Assembly (NCBI GenBank): GCA_020850995.1
Contig: JADZDP010000197.1
Span: 1-33,289, forward strand
Source: Deltaproteobacteria bacterium
GTDB lineage: Bacteria > Myxococcota > UBA727 > VGSZ01
Direction: 5' to 3'
DNA length: 33,289 nt
Both the position numbers and the translations under genes were made by a program. Below the pieces are notes generated by a model. That model saw only the letters and a list, made by a program, of their open reading frames with translations. It was not told the origin of the DNA and searched no databases. This document shows, piece after piece, positions 9,093 to 17,206 of this stretch; within the stretch, counting starts at the first letter, position 1; the number at the start of each line of letters is the position of its first letter.

Positions 9093-9213
9093 TGATCACT
9101 CCCCGAGGTGACGTGGTGGTACGCCGGCTGCCGGATCGGGCGCAAGCCTGACGCGCCGCGCCAGCCTCAATGGCGCGCGTCGCGCGGCCCCCTTCCGCTG
9201 TAGCTTCCCCCCC
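9093..9213. promoter_or_regulatory. Divergent promoter region between the two aldehyde dehydrogenase genes
   Basis: These 121 bases separate the two arms of the metabolic locus. Leftward, TTGCGC (9140-9145, minus strand) and TACCAC (9116-9121) are 18 bases apart and could be the -35 and -10. Rightward, TAGCTT (9201-9206) sits only seven bases before the ATG, with no ribosome-binding site between them, suggesting a leaderless message. No clear operator palindrome was seen. These are pattern-based guesses. Confidence 0.4.
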
Positions 9214-10638
9214 ATGATCCATCGCCCCTTCTTCATCGGCGGCGCGTGGCGCGAGAGCGCCGAGCGCATGACCATCCGCTCGCCCTACGACGACCGCGAG
9301 CTGTGCACGGTGTCGCTGGCGCAAGCGCAGGACATCGAGGACGCCATCGCCGCCGCCGTCAAGGTCTTCCCCACGACGAGGAAAATGCCCACCTGGCAGC
9401 GCGCCGAGCTTTGCCGGAAAACCGCCGCCGCCTTCGGCGCGCGCAAGGAAGAGCTGGCGCTCGCCATGGTCGACGAGGGCGGCAAGCCCATCGGCGACGC
9501 GCGCGCCGAGGTTGATCGCGCCGTGCACTGCTTCGAGGTGGCCGCCTCCGAGGCCGAGACCTTGGGCGGCGAGGTCATGCCGCTCGACCTGCGCGCCAGC
9601 GCCGCGGGCCGCATCGGCTTCACGCGCCGCGTGCCCGTTGGGCCCATCAGCGCCATCGCGCCCTTCAACTTCCCGCTCAACCTCGCGGTGCACAAGGTGG
9701 CGCCCGCTCTCGCCGTGGGCTGCCCCGTGGTGCTGAAGCCCGCGCCGCAGACGCCCACGGTGTGCTTGCAGCTCGCCGAGATCATCGACGCCGCCGGGTG
9801 GCCCAAGGGGAGTCTGTCGGTGGTGCCCTCGCAGCCAGCGGTTGCCGATCGCCTGGTCACCGATGATCGCATGAAGCTACTCACCTTCACGGGCTCACCC
9901 GAGGTGGGCTGGGAGCTGAAGCGGCGCTCGGGCAAGAAGAAGGTGGTGCTCGAGCTCGGCAGCAACGCCGCCGTCATCGTCGACGAGGGCGCCGACCTCG
10001 CGTTCGCCGTGTCGCGCATCGTCTATGGCGCGTACTCCTACGCCGGGCAGAAATGCATCTCGGTGCAGCGCATCTTCGTGCACGACAAGGTGTACGACGC
10101 GTTCCTGGCGCAGTTCCTCGCGGCCACCGCCAAGGTCAAGTGCGGCGATCCGCGCGATCCCGAGGTGCTCATCGGCCCTATGATCAACCTCGCCGCCGCG
10201 GTGCGCGTGGAGCAGTGGATCGAGGAGGCCAAGGCGCGCGGCGCGCGGGCGCTCGCGGGCGGGCCGCGGCAGGGGAGCGTGGTGCCGGCCACCGTGCTCG
10301 TCGACGTGCCCAGCGACACCAAGGTGTCGTGCGCCGAGGCCTTCGGGCCGGTGGTCACCATCGATCGCTTCCGCGACTTCGATGAGGCGCTCACGCGCGT
10401 CAACGACTCGCGCTTCGGCCTGCAGGCGGGCGTGTTCACCGCCGACCTCAACCGCGCGCTGCGCTCGTGGAGCGAGCTCGAGATGGGCGGCGTCATCATC
10501 AACGACATCCCCACGTGGCGCATCGACCCCATGCCCTACGGCGGCGTTAAAGACTCCGGCCTCGGCCGCGAGGGGCTGCGCGCATCCATGGAGGAGATGA
10601 GCGAGCTGCGCCTCATGGTGGTGAACGCACCAGCGTGA
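9214..10638 (+). CDS. Second aldehyde dehydrogenase (GAPN / lactaldehyde-like subgroup)
   Basis: 474 residues. Catalytic Cys281 is in YAGQKCISVQR, Glu247 in VLELGSNA and Asn152 in PFNFPLN. The LELGSNA form instead of LELGGK is typical of the subgroup holding non-phosphorylating glyceraldehyde-3-phosphate, lactaldehyde and phosphonoacetaldehyde dehydrogenases. It is therefore not a recent duplicate of the enzyme across the promoter. It is the first gene of the rightward arm, followed after 49 bases by the small membrane protein. No Shine-Dalgarno is visible before the ATG, where the bases are a run of C. Likely role: oxidation of a second, different aldehyde in the pathway. Confidence 0.92.
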   Translation: MIHRPFFIGGAWRESAERMTIRSPYDDRELCTVSLAQAQDIEDAIAAAVKVFPTTRKMPTWQRAELCRKTAAAFGARKEELALAMVDEGGKPIGDARAEVDRAVHCFEVAASEAETLGGEVMPLDLRASAAGRIGFTRRVPVGPISAIAPFNFPLNLAVHKVAPALAVGCPVVLKPAPQTPTVCLQLAEIIDAAGWPKGSLSVVPSQPAVADRLVTDDRMKLLTFTGSPEVGWELKRRSGKKKVVLELGSNAAVIVDEGADLAFAVSRIVYGAYSYAGQKCISVQRIFVHDKVYDAFLAQFLAATAKVKCGDPRDPEVLIGPMINLAAAVRVEQWIEEAKARGARALAGGPRQGSVVPATVLVDVPSDTKVSCAEAFGPVVTIDRFRDFDEALTRVNDSRFGLQAGVFTADLNRALRSWSELEMGGVIINDIPTWRIDPMPYGGVKDSGLGREGLRASMEEMSELRLMVVNAPA

Positions 10639-10687
10639 GCGTCCGCTGTATGCTGCGCGCGAAGCGACGCGAATCGAGGGGACCCGC

Positions 10688-10858
10688 ATGGACCAAGCTG
10701 CGTTCGAAGCCGCCTTGAAGGACGAGCTCGACAAGCGCATCGGCGAGGTGTCTGACTACCGAGACGACGCCTTCGGCCACATCGGTGCCGGCGAGATGGC
10801 GGTGGTGTTCGTCGCCTGCGTGCTGCTGCCGGTCGTGCTCGTGCTGGTGCTGCGATGA
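10688..10858 (+). CDS. 56-residue single-span membrane protein coupled to NCS1 permease
   Basis: A small gene with an acidic, charged N-terminal half (MDQAAFEAALKDELDK start) followed by one hydrophobic helix (about residues 36-55, rich in Val/Leu) and a final Arg. Its stop overlaps the permease start as ATGA (10855-10858), the usual sign of translational coupling. A possible -10, TATGCT, lies at 10649-10654. I do not recognise the family. By position it resembles the small one-helix partners found next to some sodium/solute transporters (for example the DUF997 protein beside PanF or DUF4212 beside ActP-like symporters), but no sequence kinship is claimed. Confidence 0.7.
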   Translation: MDQAAFEAALKDELDKRIGEVSDYRDDAFGHIGAGEMAVVFVACVLLPVVLVLVLR

Positions 10859-12324
10859 ACGACGCCGCGACAGCCGGGAGCGCGCGCGCGCGCGAGCTCG
10901 AGACGCGCATTCGTGAAGAGGCGTTGTTCGGTCGCTTGCCGCTCTTGAAGGGCGAGCGCGAGTACTCCACGCGCGGCATCCTCGCCACCGGCTTCTCCTA
11001 CGCGGTGGCCGCCTGGTGCTTCCTCATCGGCGGCTATGCGGCCAATTACGTTGGCGCCGTCGAGGGCATGGTAGCGCTCATCGCCGGCAGCGTCGCGGGT
11101 GTCACCATGTCGTCGGCTGCGGCGGCGCTCGCCTGCAACCGTTACGGCCTCGAGCAGATCGACTACACGAAGACCGGCTTCGGCCAAAACGGCGCCAAGC
11201 TGGTGCTGGTCTTCTACGTCATCAACCAGATCGGCTGGACGGGCATGATCCTGGTGATGTTCGCCCGCGGCCTGATGAACACCGCCAAGACCTTCGGCTT
11301 CGACGGTGGCGAGACGCTGGTGCGCGTGGCGGTGCTGGTGGGCCTGGTCATCTGCTACCTCGTCGTCATCAAGGGCGTGCACGTGCTCAACGTGTTCAAC
11401 GCCATCATCACGCCGGGTCTCGTGATCGCGTGCGTGTTCCTGTTCTGGTCCATCTTCAAGGACGATGGCTGGAGCAAGCTGGTGGCCGCAGCGCCCATCG
11501 AGCCCACCGGCGACGGGCCGCTCGACTCGGTGATCGCCTTCGAGATGGGGCTCGGCGCGGGCTTCTCCTGGTGGCCGGGCATCGGCTTCCTCACGCGCAA
11601 CACCGACACGCAGCGCAACTCGCTCTACCCGCAGATCCTCACCATGGGCCTCGGCATGGGCGTGGTGTGCTGCACGGGCCTGCTGGCTGGCCTGCTCTTC
11701 CGCGACGGCGACCCCACGGTGTGGTTGCCCCTCGTCGGTGGCAAGGTCTTCGGCACCGCCGCGCTCTTGCTGCTCGCCATCGCCAACATCTCCGCCGGCG
11801 CCATCATGATGTACACGGGCGCGCTCGGCCTGCGGCACGTGCGCGCGCTGCACAAGGTGCCGTGGAAGACGCTCACCCTCATCACCTTCGTGCCCATGCT
11901 GCCCTTCGTGGTCGCGCCCACCACCATCTACGAGAAGGGCAGCTCCTTCCTCACCTACAACGCCACCATGTTCGCGCCCATCGCGGGGCTCTTGCTCGTT
12001 GACTACTTCTTGCTGCGCAAGCAACGCGTCAACGTCTCGCAGATCTTCGAGGACGGGCCCAAGGGTCACTACCGCTTCCTCGGCGGCTTCAACGTCGTCG
12101 CGGTCGGCTGCATCATGCTCGGGCAGTTGCTCTACGTCTGGCTGCTCAACCCGGTCACCTATGAGGCGCACGGTCCGGTGCGTGTGCTCACGGCCTCGGG
12201 GCCCGCGGTCGTGGTGCCCATGCTCGTCTATTGGCTCGTGAGCAAGCTCTGGCTGATCCCCAAAGGCATCGGCGGCTACGGCGCGCCCACCGCGGCGCTG
12301 CCCGTGGAGCGGCCGAACATCTGA
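10855..12324 (+). CDS. NCS1-family permease (CodB / hydantoin / allantoin-like)
   Basis: 489 residues, about twelve hydrophobic segments, the usual size for nucleobase:cation symporter-1 proteins. Family features are the early GxSYAVAAWCFLIGGYAA helix, the GWTGMI segment, the GFSWWPGIGFLTRNTDTQRNS stretch (equivalent to the substrate-site region of helix 6), and a late TYNATMFAPIAGLLLVDYFLLRK helix. Known members import cytosine, allantoin, hydantoins, purines or thiamine precursors with Na+ or H+. The neighbours are amine and amide enzymes rather than nucleobase deaminases, so a nitrogenous amide or hydantoin-like solute is the more likely cargo. Coupled upstream to the 56-residue protein; the next gene starts three bases after its stop. 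Confidence 0.9.
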   Translation: MNDAATAGSARARELETRIREEALFGRLPLLKGEREYSTRGILATGFSYAVAAWCFLIGGYAANYVGAVEGMVALIAGSVAGVTMSSAAAALACNRYGLEQIDYTKTGFGQNGAKLVLVFYVINQIGWTGMILVMFARGLMNTAKTFGFDGGETLVRVAVLVGLVICYLVVIKGVHVLNVFNAIITPGLVIACVFLFWSIFKDDGWSKLVAAAPIEPTGDGPLDSVIAFEMGLGAGFSWWPGIGFLTRNTDTQRNSLYPQILTMGLGMGVVCCTGLLAGLLFRDGDPTVWLPLVGGKVFGTAALLLLAIANISAGAIMMYTGALGLRHVRALHKVPWKTLTLITFVPMLPFVVAPTTIYEKGSSFLTYNATMFAPIAGLLLVDYFLLRKQRVNVSQIFEDGPKGHYRFLGGFNVVAVGCIMLGQLLYVWLLNPVTYEAHGPVRVLTASGPAVVVPMLVYWLVSKLWLIPKGIGGYGAPTAALPVERPNI

Positions 12325-12327
12325 GCG

Positions 12328-13263
12328 ATGAGCACGCGCGAGTCATCGAGCACCTTGCTTGCGCGCATCGAGGACTCGGTGGCGCGCCGTGGCGACCTGG
12401 TGCTGGCGCGCCACGAGCTGGTTTATCGCGCGGGGCGCTGGCCGCTCGTGCGCGTGGCGTCGCGCGCGCTCGGCGAGGCGAAAGGGGTGGTGTTGGTGCT
12501 CGCGGGCTTGCACGGCGATGAGATCGCGGGGCCCATCACCGTCGCGCAGGAGCTCGATGGTCTGGCGGAGCGCGCGCACCGTCATGGGCTTGGGCTCATC
12601 GTGTATCCGCTGGCGAACCCCTCGGGCTTCGATGCCGGCACGCGCTACAACGCCGACCACGATCGCGGCAGCGCTGGCAACGGCGACTTCCTGCGCTACC
12701 TGAGCGACGACGGCACCCTCGTCGACGAGGTGGAGCCGGGGCCAACCCCGCGCCGCTGGCGCTGGTCGAGCGAGCTTGGGGTGGCGCTGCCGGTGGAGAC
12801 GCGCGCGCTGCACGAGTGTTTGCGGCGCGATCCGCTGACGCGCGTGCTGGCGGCCCTCGACCTGCACCAGGACCTGCTCAGCGAGGGCGTGGGACCGGCG
12901 GCATACGCGTACGCCTACGGCGATCGGTCTGCGTACCGCAGCATCGTCGACGCTGTGGGCGCGCTCGTGCCCTTGCTCGCCGAGCGGGCCATCGGCGCCG
13001 GCTTCGGCGTGGAGATCGACGAGGAGGGCCGGGCGCGTCAGCCATCCGTCATCACCGCTGTTCCCATCAGCGACGCCGACGCGTTCATCGAGCGGCACGA
13101 CGGCTCGCTCACGGATCTGATGTACCGCCTCGGCGTGCAGCACTCGGTCGCGGTCGAGACCACGGGTGCCACGCCGCTCGACGTGGCGTGCGCGGTCAAT
13201 CGCGCGTGGCTCGAGGGCATCGTCGAGCTCGCCGCCGTGCGACTGCGCGCGCCGCGCGCGTGA
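12328..13263 (+). CDS. AstE/AspA-like zinc deacylase (M14 superfamily)
   Basis: 311 residues. The zinc ligands His62 and Glu65 are in LHGDEIAGP and the third, His180, in LDLHQD. The catalytic Glu277 is in VAVETTG, and the family NPSGFDAGTRYN segment lies at 97-108. Succinylglutamate desuccinylases, aspartoacylases and N-acetyl-diaminobutyrate deacetylases of this group hydrolyse N-acyl amino acids to the free amino acid and a carboxylate. It starts three bases after the permease stop, so the two are one operon. That fits uptake of an N-acylated compound followed by deacylation. Cytoplasmic. Confidence 0.87.
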   Translation: MSTRESSSTLLARIEDSVARRGDLVLARHELVYRAGRWPLVRVASRALGEAKGVVLVLAGLHGDEIAGPITVAQELDGLAERAHRHGLGLIVYPLANPSGFDAGTRYNADHDRGSAGNGDFLRYLSDDGTLVDEVEPGPTPRRWRWSSELGVALPVETRALHECLRRDPLTRVLAALDLHQDLLSEGVGPAAYAYAYGDRSAYRSIVDAVGALVPLLAERAIGAGFGVEIDEEGRARQPSVITAVPISDADAFIERHDGSLTDLMYRLGVQHSVAVETTGATPLDVACAVNRAWLEGIVELAAVRLRAPRA

Positions 13264-13315
13264 GGTGCTCGCCCGCAGCGATCCGCCACGACCGGCTTCG
13301 CAGTATGGTCCGTGC

Positions 13316-15070
13316 GTGACCAAGCGACCCTCACCTCCGCGCTATCACCTCGCTGGCCTCTGGCAGCGCGGCGCCCCGCTCACCCGCCGACAGCTCCTGC
13401 GCGCGTCCGCCATCGGCGCCGCCGGCCTTGCGCTGCCATCCTGTACGTCGCGCGCGCCCGCGCTCGTCGACGCTGGACTTCCGCCGCCCGCCCCGCGCCC
13501 GCCCGCGCCGCCCGCGCTGCCCGTTGATCTCGCCAGCTGCCGCCCCATCGCCGACGTCAATGCGCCCGCGCCGAGCTTCCTCGCCGACGACTTCAGCCGT
13601 CCCCACGAGGTCCTGTGGAAGCTCGACGAGCACTTCGCCAACCACGGCCGGCCCCCGCCGCCGCGCGAACAGGTGGGCTTGGTGATCGTGGGCGGCGGCA
13701 TGAGCGGCCTTGGGCTCGCCTGGCTCCTGCGCGACCTGCAGCCCATGGTGCTCGAGCAAGCGCCGCGCTTCGGCGGCAACTCCAAGGGCGAGCGCTGGCA
13801 GGGTATCGAGTACTCGATGGGAGCGGCGTACTTCGTCGACACCGACCCCGACGAAGAGCTGCGCCGGAAGTTCTACACGCCGCTCGGCCTCGACAAGGCG
13901 TGGCGCCTTGTCGGCGACGATCCCGTGGTGACGTCGGACCACCTGCAGTACCGCTTCTGGGAAGGCAGCACCGACAAGATGCGCGCGCGCGACTTCGCCA
14001 AGGCGAAGACGTGGTTCATCGACGTGCTGCGCCACCACTACCCCGACATCCCCTGGGCGCCCGGCGGTCACCTCGACGAAGCGGCGCTGGCGGCGCTCGA
14101 CAGCAAGAGCATGAAGGAGGAGCTCGAAGAGAAGCTCGGCACAGCGCTGCACCCGCACGTCGCCACGCTCTGTGATCACTACGCGTGGTCGACCTTCCTG
14201 TGCGGCTGGGGAGAGATCTCGGCCGCCGCTTTCCTGTGCTCCTTCGTCGCCGAGTTCGACGGCGTCGTGGTGCTGCCCGGCGGCAACGCCTTCGCCGCCG
14301 AGCGCTTGCTCGAGCAGACCGCGGCCGCCGTGCCGCCCACCAACCTGCGCCCGAGCACGCTGGTCATCCGCGTGGCGCAGGCCGCCGACGGCGTCGACGT
14401 CACCGCGCTTGGCCCCGACGGCGCGCCCTACACCGTGCGCGCCAAGGCCTGCGTGATGGCGTGCCCCAAGTTCGTCGCCAAGAAGCTCCTGGTCGACCTG
14501 CCCGCTGCACAGCGCGCGGCCATGGAGCGCATCAAGTACCGCAGCTACGTGGTGGCGAACGCGCTCATCGAGGCGCCGCTGAACGTCGACGCCTACGACG
14601 TCTATCTGCTCGGCAGCGCCGCGCCCGGCGCCGATCTGCAGGCCGAGTCGACGCGCCAAGGCATCACCGACGTGGTGCTCGGACACTGGGCCAAGCACGG
14701 CGACCCCAAGTACAGCGTGCTCACGCTCTATCGCCCCTACCCGTACGAGGGGGCGCGCGCGGCCCTCTTCGATCCGGCGTCGTTCGCGCGCGTCAAGGCG
14801 GAGCTTGAGGCGCAGCTGCCGGGCATCCTGTCGCTCTTCAAGCTCAAGCCCGAGCAGGTGCGCGAGCTGCGCGTGGCCCGCTGGGGGCACCCGATCAACC
14901 TCTCGCTCAAGGGCCAGATCGCAGACGGTACCTGGGCCGCGGCGCGCGCGCCCATCGGCGATCGCGTGTTCTTCTGCGAGCAAGACAACTGGCCCGCGCC
15001 CTGCATCGAGACCTCGTTCTTGTGCGCGCTCGAGACAGAAAAAGCGGTGCGCACGGCGCTCAGCGGGTAG
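13316..15070 (+). CDS. Tat-exported FAD-dependent amine oxidase-like protein
   Basis: 584 residues from a GTG at 13316. The N-terminus carries a twin-arginine signal (TRRQLLRASA) followed by a hydrophobic stretch and LPSC, a possible but imperfect lipobox. A Pro/Ala-rich linker follows. The FAD-binding Rossmann motif is VIVGGGMSGLGLAWLL, with the acidic ribose contact in VLEQAPRFGGNSKG. The C-terminal EQDNWPAPCIETSFLCALETEKAVR resembles the second FAD contact of flavin monoamine oxidases and phytoene-desaturase-like enzymes. I infer an extracytoplasmic, possibly membrane-tethered amine oxidase. The frame is open further upstream inside the deacylase gene, but that part is out of phase with it. 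A TATGGT element ends six bases before the GTG. Confidence 0.85.
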   Translation: MTKRPSPPRYHLAGLWQRGAPLTRRQLLRASAIGAAGLALPSCTSRAPALVDAGLPPPAPRPPAPPALPVDLASCRPIADVNAPAPSFLADDFSRPHEVLWKLDEHFANHGRPPPPREQVGLVIVGGGMSGLGLAWLLRDLQPMVLEQAPRFGGNSKGERWQGIEYSMGAAYFVDTDPDEELRRKFYTPLGLDKAWRLVGDDPVVTSDHLQYRFWEGSTDKMRARDFAKAKTWFIDVLRHHYPDIPWAPGGHLDEAALAALDSKSMKEELEEKLGTALHPHVATLCDHYAWSTFLCGWGEISAAAFLCSFVAEFDGVVVLPGGNAFAAERLLEQTAAAVPPTNLRPSTLVIRVAQAADGVDVTALGPDGAPYTVRAKACVMACPKFVAKKLLVDLPAAQRAAMERIKYRSYVVANALIEAPLNVDAYDVYLLGSAAPGADLQAESTRQGITDVVLGHWAKHGDPKYSVLTLYRPYPYEGARAALFDPASFARVKAELEAQLPGILSLFKLKPEQVRELRVARWGHPINLSLKGQIADGTWAAARAPIGDRVFFCEQDNWPAPCIETSFLCALETEKAVRTALSG

Positions 15071-15073
15071 CGC

Positions 15074-15643
15074 TCACAGCTCGATCGCTACCGTCGCGCG
15101 GCTGTGCGGCAGCGGCAGCACCACGCGCGTCGCCACGCGCCCCACGCCGCGCACGCTCACGGCGGCCCCCGTGCACGGCGCCGCGAGACCGCCCACGCGA
15201 ACCGCGCGCGGCGCCTCCCACGACGCCGACGCGAACACGGGATCCGCCAACGGCCGCCCATCGAGCGTGAGCGTCGCGCGCGTCAGCTCGTCGACGAGCG
15301 CAGCGCCATCCCGCGCACCCAGCGCCACCAGCAGGAAATGGGCCGGTCGGTGATAGGTGAGCTTGTCGATGCGCAGCTCGCCGCGCTCGGTGGCGACGGT
15401 GCCGAGCAGGCGCGCACCGCTGCTGTCGACGAGAGAGAGCGCCAGCACCAGCGACGTTGGCCGCGCCCACAGGCGCCGCAGCATGCCCCCGCTCGGCTCG
15501 TGCGCGAGCACGCGCAGCAGCGGTCGGCACACGCGCGCGTTCTCCTGCAGCGCGCGGTGCTCATCGACCTCGGCGCTGGCCACGCCGAGCTGGCGCGCGA
15601 GCTCGTGGCGCTTGTCCCGCTGCGCTTGGCGCTTGCGGCTCAT
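15074..15643 (-). CDS. Hypothetical protein, 189 residues
   Basis: It begins with a basic stretch (MSRKRQAQRDKRHELARQLG) and otherwise shows alternating hydrophobic strands without transmembrane helices, suggesting a small soluble beta-rich protein. Two cysteines lie far apart. No family was recognised. The ATG at 15643 follows AGGTGG with a short spacer. The open frame continues upstream to 17764, but that part is only the antisense of the TrpB-like gene, so it was excluded. The gene ends three bases from the convergent oxidoreductase gene and is divergent from the TrpB-like gene. Confidence 0.65.
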   Translation of the reverse strand: MSRKRQAQRDKRHELARQLGVASAEVDEHRALQENARVCRPLLRVLAHEPSGGMLRRLWARPTSLVLALSLVDSSGARLLGTVATERGELRIDKLTYHRPAHFLLVALGARDGAALVDELTRATLTLDGRPLADPVFASASWEAPRAVRVGGLAAPCTGAAVSVRGVGRVATRVVLPLPHSRATVAIEL

Positions 15644-15793
15644 GCCACCTGATAGCGCGTTGCCCTGCAGAGGGATCAACCGAGCGCTTTCCCGACAATT
15701 GACGCATGACGTCGTCACGGAGGGCGGGGGCGGGCTTGCATGCCCCCGCCAAGATCTTGGTAGCGTGCCGCTCCCCAGATCCCCGGAGCGCAC
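15644..15793. promoter_or_regulatory. Divergent upstream region with GC-rich hairpin ahead of trpB2
   Basis: A perfect nine-base inverted repeat, GGCGGGGGC (15723-15731) and GCCCCCGCC (15742-15750), encloses a ten-base loop. It is followed by AAGATCTTGG and a TAGCGT element (15761-15766) that could be a -10 for the TrpB-like gene. GGAG (15785-15788) is the ribosome site. The hairpin lies upstream of that -10, so it is more likely an operator, or a stop for transcription arriving from elsewhere, than an attenuator, unless transcription starts further upstream. No leader peptide with tandem Trp codons was seen. Confidence 0.4.
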
Positions 15794-17155
15794 ATGCCGC
15801 AACACAAGTTCATCCTCGACGAGAGCCGCCTGCCCAAGGCCTGGTACAACATCAACGCCGACCTGCCGGTGCCGCCCTCGCCCGTGCTGCACCCGCAGAC
15901 GCTGCAGCCGGTCACGCCCGACTTCCTCGGCGTGCTCTTCCCCATGAGCCTGATCATGCAGGAGGTGAGCACCGAGCGGTACATCGAGATCCCTGAGCCG
16001 GTGCGCGAGATCTACAAGCTGTGGCGGCCCACGCCGATGTTCCGCGCCGTCAGCCTCGAGCGTGCGCTCGATACCCCCGCGCACATCTATTACAAGTACG
16101 AGGGCGTGAGCCCGGTGGGCTCGCACAAAGCCAACACCTCGGTGCCGCAGGCCTTCTACAACAAGGAGGCGGGCACCAAGGCGCTGACGACGGAGACGGG
16201 CGCGGGCCAGTGGGGCTCGGCGTTGTCGATGGCCTGCAACTTCTTCGGCCTCGACCTTGAGATCTATATGGTCAAGGTCTCGTACGGCCAGAAGCCCTAT
16301 CGCCGAATCATCATGGAGAACTTCGGCGCCAAGGTGTTCGCGAGCCCGAGCGATCGCACCAACTACGGTCGCTCGGTGTTGAAGGACAACCCCGACTCGC
16401 CCGGCTCGCTCGGCATGGCCATCTCCGAGGCCGTCGAGGTGGCGGCCACGTCGAACGGCGCCAAGAAGTACTCGCTCGGCTCGGTGCTCGGGCACGTGCT
16501 CATGCACCAGACCGTCATCGGCATCGAGGCGCTCGAGCAGATGGAGATGGCCGGTGAGTATCCCGACGTCGTCATCGGCTGCGCCGGCGGCGGCTCGAAC
16601 TTCGCGGGCTTCACCTACCCCTTCCTTCATCAGAACTTCAGGAACGGCAAGAAGACGCGTGTCATCGCCGCCGAGCCCGCCTCGTGCCCGAGCCTCACGC
16701 GCGGCAAGTACACCTTCGACTACGGCGACACCGCGGCCATGGCGCCGGTCATGAAGATGCACACGCTCGGCCACACCTTCATCCCGCCGGGCATCCACGC
16801 GGGCGGCCTGCGCTACCACGGCATGGCTGCCAGCGTGTCGGCCATGGTCGATCACGGCGACATCGAGGCGCGCGCCTGCAAACAGCTCGAGACCTTCCAA
16901 GCTGCGGTGCAGTTCATGCGCACCGAGGGCATCATCCCGGCGCCCGAGTCGGCGCACGCCATCCGCGTCGCCATCGACGAGGCGCTCGCGTGTAAGAAGA
17001 CCGGTGAGAAGAAGGTCATCGCCTTCAACCTGAGCGGCCATGGCCACTTCGACATGATGGCCTACGAGCAGTTCAACCAGGGCAAGCTCACCGACTACGA
17101 GTACCCAGCGGACAAGGTCGACGAGGCCATGAAGCACCTGCCCAAGGTCGCCTGA
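15794..17155 (+). CDS. trpB: Tryptophan synthase beta chain, TrpB2 type
   Basis: 453 residues. Longer than ordinary TrpB (about 400), and with the N-terminal extension and RPTPMFRAVSLERAL start typical of the TrpB2 group. Lys112 in VGSHKANTS binds PLP, Glu134 in ETGAGQWGSA is the catalytic acid/base and CAGGGSNF is the phosphate-binding glycine loop. TrpB2 joins indole with serine and can work without TrpA. No trpA or other trp gene is adjacent, in keeping with an indole-salvage or stand-alone role. A GC-rich hairpin and a possible -10 lie upstream. GGAG is five bases before the ATG. Confidence 0.93.
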   Translation: MPQHKFILDESRLPKAWYNINADLPVPPSPVLHPQTLQPVTPDFLGVLFPMSLIMQEVSTERYIEIPEPVREIYKLWRPTPMFRAVSLERALDTPAHIYYKYEGVSPVGSHKANTSVPQAFYNKEAGTKALTTETGAGQWGSALSMACNFFGLDLEIYMVKVSYGQKPYRRIIMENFGAKVFASPSDRTNYGRSVLKDNPDSPGSLGMAISEAVEVAATSNGAKKYSLGSVLGHVLMHQTVIGIEALEQMEMAGEYPDVVIGCAGGGSNFAGFTYPFLHQNFRNGKKTRVIAAEPASCPSLTRGKYTFDYGDTAAMAPVMKMHTLGHTFIPPGIHAGGLRYHGMAASVSAMVDHGDIEARACKQLETFQAAVQFMRTEGIIPAPESAHAIRVAIDEALACKKTGEKKVIAFNLSGHGHFDMMAYEQFNQGKLTDYEYPADKVDEAMKHLPKVA

Positions 17156-17206
17156 GCGCTCGCGCGCTCGGCGCGCCGGCGGCATTCGTGGCACACTGGT
17201 GAGCGC

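Noticed and set aside
10756..12171. 471-codon leftward open frame opposite the NCS1 permease
   Set aside because: Very His/Asp/Glu-rich shadow of hydrophobic codons; no start signal and no family.
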